Assembly (NCBI GenBank): GCA_023375675.1
Contig: JALQBC010000017.1
Location: 186,001-250,000 of the forward strand
Length of the DNA stretch: 64,000 nucleotides
Direction: 5' to 3'
Origin: Cytospora piceicola
Taxonomy: Eukaryota; Ascomycota; Sordariomycetes; Diaporthales; Cytosporaceae
The notes under the pieces were generated by a model. It did no database searches. It was not told the DNA's origin and worked only from the letters and a program-made list of their open reading frames with translations. The position numbers were made by a program, and so were the translations under genes. Positions 55,782-64,000 of the stretch are shown in pieces (the first letter of the stretch is position 1; each line of letters starts with the position of its first letter).

Positions 55782-58241
55782 ATGTCACGTTATAGCAGGA
55801 CACAAGTGACGAGACTCGTCGCCTTGGTAGCGACGACGCTCGTGGCTACACTGTTCCCTTCAGCCAACGCATCCACTCAAAGCTACCCCTACGAGTTCAA
55901 CCATGTTGCTGTCACTGGGGGAGGATACATCACCGGTATCATTGGCCACCCCACTGAGCCGAACCTCATGTATGTCCGGACCGACATTGGGGGTGCTTAC
56001 CGCTGGAGTCAGGAAGACAACAGATGGATGCCTCTCACCGACTTCATCAGCGCCGAGGACTCCAACCTCCTGGGCACGGAAGCCATCGGCCTGGATCCAA
56101 CTGATCCCGACTGGGTGTACCTCGCTCAGGGCAGATACTTGACAAGCAACAATACGGCCTTATTTGTTTCCTTTGACCGTGGAACTACCTTCGATGTTCA
56201 CCCGGCACCGTTTCGCCTGGGTTCGAACGAATTGGGGCGAAACAATGGCGAGCGTCTGGCTGTCAACCCTTTTAGCCCTAACGAGGTATGGATGGGTACG
56301 CGGACAGAAGGACTCTGGAGGAGTACGGACAGGGCTAAGACGTGGGCCAATGTCACCCTTCCGGATGCTTTCGCAAACAACATGGGCATCTACTTCGTTA
56401 TTTTTGACCCGACCAAGAATGGCACAATCTATATCGGAGGAAGTACACCAGGTGGACTTTACTTCACTCAGAACCACGGAAGCACATGGAAGCCTCTTCC
56501 GGGACAACCGACTACCTGGCTGAACGAGACGTTGGTAGCTGGTAAAACTCCCAATAGCACGGGGCCTCAACCCATGAAGGCCACCTTGACCCATGATGGC
56601 AAGACTCTATACGTCACTTACGGGGACTACCCGGGCCCGTACGGAGTGCAGTACGGATATGTCTACAGGTACGATACAAACAATTCAACCTGGACGAATA
56701 TTACACCGGGGCTAGGAAATAACAGCTACCCACTACCCTACACCCCACAGAGCTTCCCAGTAGGCGGGTTTTGCGGTCTCAGCGTGGACTCCCACGACCC
56801 AAACACACTCGTCGTAACATCCCTAGACCGCGACCCAGGCCCAGCCCTCGACAGCCTGTATTTCTCGCGCGACGGCGGGGAAACCTGGAAGGACGTCACT
56901 CAACTCTCCAGCCCCAATGGCACAGGTGGCTACTGGGGTCACCCCATTTCCGAAGCAGCGCTCAAGAACGGCACCAAGGTTCCGTGGTTATCCTTCGACT
57001 GGGGAGGGGAATGGGGAGGCTACGGTGCTCCCTCACCGGTGTACGGGCTCACGAAGTTCGGGTGGTGGATGAGTGCCTTGCTCTTGGATCCGACGAACCC
57101 AGGACGTGTCATGTATGGGACTGGTGCGACGATCTGGGCGACTGACAATATCTTTGCGGCGGAAGATAACCGTGCGAGTGACTGGTACATACAGGCTCAA
57201 GGGATCGAGGAGACTGTTGCTTTGGCAATGATCAGTCCCGCCGAGGGACCGGCGAATCTGTTGAGTGGTTTCGGGGATATCAATGGGATGAGACATGATG
57301 ATTTGTCCGTGCCACAGCCTATGTTCGGATTGCCGGCCTTCAGCAATCTGGACAGTCTTGACTGGGCAGGCCAAAAGCCCAATGTTATTGCCCGTGTGGG
57401 AGACTGTGGTCTGACTTACGCCGAAGGCTGCGGACAGGGCACGTACTCGACGAATTCAGGTGGAAACTGGACCATGTTCCCAACCTGTGCCCCTGGCATA
57501 AACGCCTCTACCACCACCGATGGTATCATAGTCATCGATGCTTCTGCCAGACATTTCGTCTGGTCGACACTCATCGAAACGCAGTCAAGCGGCCCTTGGA
57601 CAAGCTCGAACACGGGTAGTAACTGGACGGCTCCAACGGGGGACCTGAACGTACAGACTCCCAATGTCAGTGCCGATAGAGTTCAGCCAGGCACATTCTA
57701 TGCCTGTGACAGTGGAACGTTCTATATCAGCGTGGACGGAGGTTTGAGCTACAATGGCACTGTAGGCTCATCCATCGGGTTGCCTACAGGGGAGTGTGCC
57801 TTGCCTGTGGCCAACTTCAACAAAGCTGGGGAACTATGGCTTGCTCTTGGAAGCAGCGGACTATATCACAGCAAAGACTTTGGAAGTAGCTGGAAGAGTA
57901 TTGGCCCTGCCGGTATAGAGGCGGATTTCTTTTCGGTTGGCAAGGGCTCATCGTCTCACAACTCGACAGAGGCGACCTTGTTCTTGTGGGGACGTGTCGC
58001 CAATTCGGGTCCGGGCAGTCTGGGGGGTCTGTACAGGTCTGATGACGCCGCGGCAAGCTGGGTGAGAGTCAATGATGCGGCGCATCAGTACGGCGGGCCC
58101 ACGATGATTTTGGGAGATCCGAGGGTCTACGGCCGTGTGTATATTGGAACAAGTGGGCGGGGGATCATCTACGCAGATATTGCTGGACCAGCAAGCTGGG
58201 GTGGGGCTGTGACAAATGTACCCGGGACTGGAGGGATATGA
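55782..58241 (+). CDS. Secreted GH74 xyloglucanase
   Basis: Single exon, 819 aa. An N-terminal signal peptide (hydrophobic RLVALVATTLVATLF, cleavage near ANA at residue 30) directs secretion. The rest is the double seven-bladed beta-propeller of GH74 enzymes, which cleave xyloglucan side-chain-decorated beta-1,4-glucan. Asp-box lines repeat through it: FSRDGGETW, STDRAKTW, HSKDFGSSW, RSDDAAASW. The N-terminal catalytic Asp is in RTDIGGAYRW (Asp68). The second is expected in FGDING (Asp499), by comparison with characterised GH74 enzymes. Many Asn-x-Ser/Thr sites suggest N-glycosylation. There is no C-terminal cellulose-binding CBM1. Role: plant cell-wall degradation. Confidence 0.94.
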   Translation: MSRYSRTQVTRLVALVATTLVATLFPSANASTQSYPYEFNHVAVTGGGYITGIIGHPTEPNLMYVRTDIGGAYRWSQEDNRWMPLTDFISAEDSNLLGTEAIGLDPTDPDWVYLAQGRYLTSNNTALFVSFDRGTTFDVHPAPFRLGSNELGRNNGERLAVNPFSPNEVWMGTRTEGLWRSTDRAKTWANVTLPDAFANNMGIYFVIFDPTKNGTIYIGGSTPGGLYFTQNHGSTWKPLPGQPTTWLNETLVAGKTPNSTGPQPMKATLTHDGKTLYVTYGDYPGPYGVQYGYVYRYDTNNSTWTNITPGLGNNSYPLPYTPQSFPVGGFCGLSVDSHDPNTLVVTSLDRDPGPALDSLYFSRDGGETWKDVTQLSSPNGTGGYWGHPISEAALKNGTKVPWLSFDWGGEWGGYGAPSPVYGLTKFGWWMSALLLDPTNPGRVMYGTGATIWATDNIFAAEDNRASDWYIQAQGIEETVALAMISPAEGPANLLSGFGDINGMRHDDLSVPQPMFGLPAFSNLDSLDWAGQKPNVIARVGDCGLTYAEGCGQGTYSTNSGGNWTMFPTCAPGINASTTTDGIIVIDASARHFVWSTLIETQSSGPWTSSNTGSNWTAPTGDLNVQTPNVSADRVQPGTFYACDSGTFYISVDGGLSYNGTVGSSIGLPTGECALPVANFNKAGELWLALGSSGLYHSKDFGSSWKSIGPAGIEADFFSVGKGSSSHNSTEATLFLWGRVANSGPGSLGGLYRSDDAAASWVRVNDAAHQYGGPTMILGDPRVYGRVYIGTSGRGIIYADIAGPASWGGAVTNVPGTGGI

Positions 58242-58879
58242 TATGAGTTCAGGATGAGACGTTTTCTACCCTTACTACAAACCCAACAGTATACATAAAC
58301 GATCGGGAAAGCGGTGATGAACCTCAGGAACGTCGTTGAATGAGATTGTCCAAAAGGCATTCGAGACACCAATGAGTACATGACAATGCAGTCATGTAAA
58401 TGCTACTGATGGTGACCTTGAAGTTTATCCCAAATGCAAAATACTGTCTTGATAATGACAGAAGATCTTCAATTATTTCATTCAGCTTCAAGATCCATTT
58501 GTAAGGCGGACACTTGTCTTACTTACTACTAAATTGTCGGCCTGTATATGTAGGCAGCAAAGTTGTCTTATACCTTTCTCCGTCAGGTGTTGCTTCAGCC
58601 CTGACTGCTTTGAACAGAGACAAAGCTATGGCTACATTGTAGTAGTGGCTTTCCATCTTCCGAGGTTGTAACAAGAGCACTTGGTCCATTCAATTTCTGA
58701 GAGCTGGGGACGTCTCCACTGTTTGTATCGATGCCTTCACCTTTACACACAAGATGCTCCTTGTTCTGGCCTTTGTCAAGTCCCAGGAAATTCAGTACTT
58801 AATCTCAAACCCCTATCAACACTTGATCTACATTTCCCTTCCTAACTCTGTGACATCGGCCTCGCCTTCATCCACCGTC
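58242..58879. other. Intergenic
   Basis: 0.6 kb between the GH74 gene and the small gene that follows; CT-rich near its right end as a leader would be. No gene seen. Confidence 0.45.
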
Positions 58880-59402
58880 ATGATGGATCTCTCGACAGTA
58901 GCCAGGCCGCTTGACGACCAAACCAAGGCAGAACATTTGACACAACTTCAGACGGTAGGATCCTCTTTCCTATCGATCCTATACACCTTCAGATCAAAGA
59001 TCAGGATACCTGGACTACCAGCTAACACAGCATAACCCCCTCCAACAGACTCTGAAAGCCCTCGCAGGAACGGGTCTTTTCACCCAGAAGGACGCCGCCC
59101 AATACTTTACCCAAGTTGCGCGTCTCGTGCATATCCAATTGGCTTCACAGTGCAACATGCATCCTGATATCAACACGGAAATCACTGCCAGCAACCTCGG
59201 CGAAGGGCAGAGTGCAAACCTGGAATACATGGACGAGGAGTCGTCCGAGACCGAGAGCGCGACGAGGTACCCTGACGACAATCTTGCCAGACCTCGAAAG
59301 AGAAACACTATCCGAAACTTGAAAAGCGTGTTCCCAAAGTGGGCGAACCTGCTCACGAAGAAGAGCAAGTTGAATTTGATGCAAGGGGCACGAGAAGACT
59401 AG
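58880..59402 (+). CDS. Small two-exon protein, function unknown
   Basis: Exon 1 58880-58954 and exon 2 59049-59402, joined at GT-AG in phase 0; 142 aa. The frame reads across the junction as HLTQLQT-TLKALAGTGLF and continues TQKDAAQYFTQVARLVHIQL. The middle is acidic (EYMDEESSETESATRY) and the C-terminus basic (RPRKRNTIRNLKSVFPKW). No signal peptide or membrane segment. An alternative in-frame start at 58754 is less likely because it adds unremarkable hydrophobic sequence. The family is not recognised. Confidence 0.65.
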
Positions 59403-59984
59403 GAGTGGACATGCATCAGTCAAGGACATAAACAAAAGTGACAATATCTCACAGGTCGCGGGTTCCTGCAACTCAATCTTAGCCCACATGCATCTGCTGG
59501 CAGTGGACGAAGAAGTAAAAGCCATTGGTAGATCCGGCAGCAGATAGTCTGATGGTAATATCTTGTAAGACATTGCAATATGAACCCCGGGCCGTCACAC
59601 GTGGATAACAATGCTATGTGAAGCGTTCCATCTTGATTAAAAGCTTTCTTTTTCTTCGGCAGTTCTAGCAGGCACTACCTTGCCATATATGGGTCCGGTA
59701 ATTCCCCATAGGTAGGGGGACATGGGGATAGGTGATGTCTCAGCCAAGTTGAAGAGGAAGATTCAACCTGACACCCTGCCTATGAGATTGCTGATCACAT
59801 TTTGGCTCATTGAGAGACTATCAGACATGGAACGAGGACAATAATTCAAGCACGGGAAGTCCGACTACGGTGAACTTACTCCCCACACCAACAACTATAG
59901 GTAAGCTCTGTATACCTCCACAACTAATAAAAGTTATTCCAACACAAAGTCATATAAATGATGGTTCGAAACCGCTAGACTAGG
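59403..59984. other. Intergenic up to the LINE
   Basis: No gene seen. Composition is normal until the repeat tail at about 59985, where the LINE begins. Confidence 0.5.
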
Positions 59985-61249
59985 GTAGATAGATGGATAG
60001 ATGTATTTAACCGCCGTGAGGCCGTAGGCCGGCGGCGCAGTACGACCGCTCGGGGGTTCCTACGGCCAGAAAAACCTCCCTAGGGGTATATGGCGTAGCT
60101 ACGTACGCTAAGCGCCCGGAAGAAACCCGGCCCGAAATTAAGTACATAAATACACTTAAATAGTAAGGTAGATATCGCCGTAACAACTAGTAAAGACACC
60201 GATTATTATACAGTAAACACCTTAGAAAATGAAAACCCTTCTATCCCGTCCCGACCGTCCTTCTAAACCTAATCGCCCCAGCGCCTAGCTATTCCTTAAG
60301 CATAAAGCGCGAATATTATCCTAAACTTCGAACGCCCTATCTAATCGGGCATATTCGCAGTATAGCTTTACAACCCTGCTAAAAAGTAAGGGAAATACCA
60401 TAAAAATCTAACAGACGGTTTTAAGAGAAGCCGTCAAACCTAGTCTCTAGCCCTAAAAAGGGCCGTATACAAAAGGGAAAATAGTAAAGCAAAACGCAAA
60501 ACAATTAAAAAAACCAACAACAACAACCGGAAGCCACTATAGGGTCCGGGGGTTAACGTCGCACCTTAAGGCGATAACGGCGACAGACACGTGTAAAAAA
60601 AGACAAACGTTCTGCTAAATTAACGAATTTTTTAAACCCCGTGCTAATTAAGAGATTAGTGCCGGCGATAATCGAGGGTATAAGCCTCGGTTTAAGCCGG
60701 GAAGGGATATAAAAGCACTAAAAAATATATCCAGGGGTTTTTAAACGACCACAGGTATAAACCAGAAGGGTATCATAGTGTTAAAAGCGTTCATAATACT
60801 CTTTAAAGTCGCCGTAGCCCGTCCGTACCGTTAAGAGATATCGAAAGACTCGCCTAAGCACGTTAAGTTTAAAAAGGCAGCTAATTTTAGCCGTAAGGCC
60901 GAAAGGCTAGTACCGTAAAGGTATATAGGCGAGCTACCACCTCTAAAAATCGAAGTTAACACGCTCTCGTATAGTCTAGTAAACTATAGATAGCGACGCT
61001 ACTACGTTAAGCGGAAAGGGGCGTTAACAACCCTTATTCGTAAGTCGGTCGGCTTCTTCGTTCCCGGCGATATCTATATAGCCGGGACTTTAATAAGTAG
61101 TAACGCTACCGTATAGCTAAGCAATCTATTAAAACAGTCTAAACTCGGCCTAAGATAACGCTAGTAACGTACCTCGCAGGCAGTAAACGACTAAAGAGTT
61201 ATCGATACAGATATAAATGCCGTCCGAGTTACTAAAAAGATCTTAAATA

Positions 61250-61440
61250 TAGTAAGCCGCTTAAAAGCCTATTAGTACCCTAATAGCCTCTGCGTTAAAA
61301 ACCTTAACGTCGTTAAAACGTCTGCTCGAAAAGTAAAGTATTAGCTTGCCGTAGTAAATAGCGTATCCCTATCCCGTTACGCCGATATCTTATTTCGACC
61401 CGTCCGAGTATATAACTAAGTTAAAATAAAAGACTAATTC
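61250..61440 (-). pseudogene. RNase H relic of the LINE
   Basis: Minus-strand reading gives VIYSDGSK, a stop, then DIGVTG, a stop in place of Trp, and GYAIYYGKL, then VFNAEAI. This is the RNase H pattern (first catalytic Asp in SDGS, Glu in AEA). The Trp position as TAG fits a TGG-to-TAG RIP change. Confidence 0.8.
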
Positions 61441-62229
61441 GAGCTATAGCAAGTGCTCCTTCGTAACAGACGCCTTATCTAACTATACGACCGAAACGTA
61501 CGATAAGCCAGGAAAGCGATAAAGGATAAAGGTAGGCCGAGGGAACTACGGTAAAAAGAACGCGGCCCTTTTAAAAGAAGTTAAGGCACGACGGCACGTC
61601 TTTTAAAGAAAACGGGTATAGCGAGTTACTAAAAGGTATACGGCATTAAAAAAGCTAAGCCGAAAGGCGAAGCGATCTCGTACCGTAATAAGAAGGACGT
61701 CGAGGTATAAAATCCCCGATTCTTTATAAAGCACTATTATATATATCGTTTTCTAGACCGGGAGGATAGCGCGTAAAGCAGGGCGAAAACAGCGATTAAT
61801 CTTATTAATTATCCCGCCTTTACTAAAAGGAACGTAAACCGTAAGCCGGAACGCCGTTAAGCACTAATAACTAAAAAACTAAATTTTTAAGCCGTAGAAA
61901 GCTATAAGTTCTATATACGCGTATACCGCCTAACGGATAAAGCGTAGTAAAGGGCCTCGCGCCGTAGTATAAAGACCCTATAGATATCGGGAAATTACGT
62001 AAGCCTTAGCTACCTAAATATCTATATAAGTTCAGAAAGATAAAAAGCAGTCGAACTAAACGCCGAGCTAACGTAAGGCTTTATCCGGTCGTTTTTCGTA
62101 TCCTTCGTAAAAGATAAGTAAGCAGGAGTCGTTACGCTTACGTCGTAAGAAGTATATAACCTCGGTTTTAATATAATCGAAGTAAACAGCGTTCTCCCGG
62201 CCCTAAGCTAAGAGTTCAGTAATCTTAGC

Positions 62230-62330
62230 GGTAATAGCCGCCGTAGTTTATTTAAGTAAGTCCTTAACAGAGAAAGTAACGTAATTATCGACGTAACTAA
62301 AGCGACGGTAAGGCTCGGAGAGCTAATAAA
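62230..62330 (-). pseudogene. Reverse transcriptase relic of the LINE
   Basis: YRRFSYVDNYVTFS on the minus strand corresponds to the catalytic YVDD box, with the second Asp turned to Asn by a G-to-A change. Confidence 0.78.
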
Positions 62331-63519
62331 TCGGCTTAATATAAAGAAAAAAGAGAATCGGCGATAGAAGAAAGCTCTAAGGTAAGCCGTACAGTAAGGG
62401 AAAATAATTAGTCCGGACTTATTAAAGCCGGACGCGAGCAGTCCGGTCGGTTAGGAAAGTAAACACTAGCCGCACTAAAATAAAGGGCTAGCTTTAGTTA
62501 TATAGCCGAAGTATAAGCCGGTTACGGAAAACAGAGTCGAAAGCGCCTTAAATATCCGAGGTCGTAAAGGTAATAACTTTACTAACTAATAAAAAGATTT
62601 CGACGTCGTAAGTAAATGCCGTAGCGAGATTTACTATAGAACGTTTAAGTAGCGTTCCGATTTAATTAAAGTAAACGACCTAATAGAAAAACGCTAGATA
62701 CGAAAAACGGCAGGCGATAAGCCGTTTTAAGCCCTTACTTAGGTATAAGAGTAAGGCGATAGGCCGTTAGGCCCGAGTAGATAAGAGGTCCCGTTTACCT
62801 AGTTTAAGAATTATAGCTACTTCCGCTACCCGGAAGAGAACAGGGAAGTAACCGAAGGCGAGGCATTATTAGTACAGAGCCTATATAAGCTCACCTAAAG
62901 AGCCTTAGATAAGCTTAAGTAACTATACCGAGATTTTATTAACGTTTAGAGATATATCCCCGATACAGGTAGCGCTATCGGTAGCCTCGTTTAAAGTAAC
63001 TACCTCGTCTTAAAGGATAGACCGTTTAAACGCTAAAGGGATCTAAAGGTTTACGATATCGTCCTCCGCGTTAAAGCGGTAAAGGATCGTAGCTTTTAAA
63101 GCATTAGCCTTATCGATTTAAGTAGTAAAGACTTTATCCTTAACCGTAAACGAAAGGGGTAAAACGGCTAGGTCTAACTTCTACTAGTTAGTAATACGGC
63201 AGATATCCTTATAAGAGCGGTAGTTATCGATAAATAAAGTAACCTACTATCGTTTAGCCGTACATACTATACGGCGGAAAGCCTAACAAGCGAGGTATAC
63301 GTCGGAGGAGAGCTAGTTATTACTTAAGCGACGGGAGTATATAAGAAGTTCGTAGCGGCAGACGTTACAGTCGTCGTTCTACTATCCGGCAGCTTTTCCG
63401 TTATTAGCTATAAGGTAGCCGGCGGCCCGGAGAGAGCCGGCTAAAAGGTTTTAAAGGGCGCTAGTAAAGTAGTCGAATACTAAAGGGGTTTCCCCGATAT
63501 CCGGGAGCGTAGCAATCCT

Positions 63520-64000
63520 TTAGTCGATAAGAAAGTAAAAGCGTTTACTTTTATCCTTAATAAGTTTAATCCGGCCCTCCGAGGCGGCGCCCGGAGTTAA
63601 CAGCAGGAGTTCCGTAATAAGAGTAAAATAGTCAGAGCCGATATCGAAGTATTCCTCGATATTAGCCTCGGTATATAAGATATTCGAGAAAGCTAAGTCT
63701 AAAGTGTTACCGAAGCTATTAGTAACTACGCCGAGTTTATTCAATAGCAGAAGCTAATAAGTATCCGTCTAATCGGCGAGAAATCTGCTAATACCTATAA
63801 AGGACTTATCGAGTTATTATTAGTAATAGATCGAGTTAAAATCGCCCGCTAAAAGGCAATTATCAGGGGGGACCTAGTAAGAGAGTACCCGTACTACCGC
63901 CGAAGACTCTGAAAAAGAGTAAGGTTTATTATATACGTTAATAAAGGTACGGCCGTTCACTTTTACCTAACAGATATCCCGAGTCTAAACTAAAATAAGC
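63520..64000 (-). pseudogene. Endonuclease relic of the LINE, partial
   Basis: The longest surviving frame (63520-63744) reads FGNTLDLAFSN and later FDIGSDYFTLIT. These correspond to the TLDL and SDH segments of apurinic-type (EEP) LINE endonucleases, with the SDH His changed to Tyr (CAC/CAT to TAC/TAT, a RIP change). The N-terminal half of the domain lies beyond the window. Confidence 0.78.

Larger units (their letters stand above)
59985..64000 (-). mobile_element. RIP-damaged LINE retrotransposon, 3' part
   Basis: A non-LTR element in minus orientation, cut by the right window edge. From 5' (right) to 3' it shows an endonuclease relic (63520-64000), a reverse transcriptase ghost (YVDN at 62284-62295), an RNase H ghost (SDGSK at 61393-61410), and a 3' end at a short GATAGATG-type simple tail (59985-60003). 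This order is that of Tad-type fungal LINEs that carry RNase H. CpA and TpG are strongly depleted, but GC is higher than in the gypsy element, so the RIP or the parent composition differs. Stops litter every frame except one 74-codon stretch. Confidence 0.88.

Overview
The window reads as nuclear DNA of a filamentous ascomycete (Pezizomycotina, probably a Sordariomycete). Genes have short GT-AG introns of about 45-180 nt. There are HET-domain and NACHT-ankyrin genes, a GH74 xyloglucanase, and two AT-rich blocks stripped of coding capacity with the CpA/TpG depletion expected of repeat-induced point mutation (RIP). All calls come from reading the sequence and hand-built splice models; no database was searched.

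Layout. 0.4-10.3 kb is a conserved housekeeping stretch: a prolyl-4-hydroxylase-like 2OG/Fe(II) oxygenase (-), a five-exon Srk1/Rck2-type stress kinase (+) with a long pyrimidine-rich leader, and a class I methyltransferase (-). 10.3-17.5 kb is gene-poor, with one tentative spliced small gene (14.7-15.7 kb), a coiled-coil coding relic, a minisatellite and a local duplication. 17.5-25.1 kb holds an UNC-93-like MFS protein, a broken HET gene, a ten-exon APC-family amino-acid permease and an unrecognised helical protein. 26.1-27.3 kb is an intact HET-domain gene.

27.46-38.67 kb is a nested transposon. The outer unit has perfect 33-bp terminal inverted repeats flanked by TA (Tc1/mariner/pogo-like, only about 0.6 kb of its own DNA). 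Inside it sits a 10.6-kb Ty3/gypsy LTR retrotransposon in minus orientation, bounded by a 5-bp duplication (GAAAA) and heavily RIP-mutated; ghosts of its reverse transcriptase and integrase are still readable.

39.1-51.6 kb: an F-box/LRR-like pseudogene with one in-frame stop and one single-base frameshift, an emopamil-binding-protein (sterol delta8-delta7 isomerase family) gene with all expected active-site residues, a very large NLR gene (five exons, 2372 aa: DUF7708-like N-terminus, NACHT, about 28 ankyrin repeats), and a small Nudix hydrolase. 53.0-59.4 kb: a coiled-coil plus conserved-module protein, a secreted GH74 enzyme and a small unknown two-exon gene. From about 59.99 kb to the window edge lies a RIP-damaged LINE (minus strand) with endonuclease, RT and RNase H remnants, continuing beyond the window.

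Biological theme. Two HET genes (one dead), a large NLR and an F-box/LRR pseudogene lie within about 31 kb around a nested, RIP-silenced insertion. This is the architecture of a fast-evolving allorecognition/innate-immunity neighbourhood in a fungus; the functional link is an inference from gene families and position.
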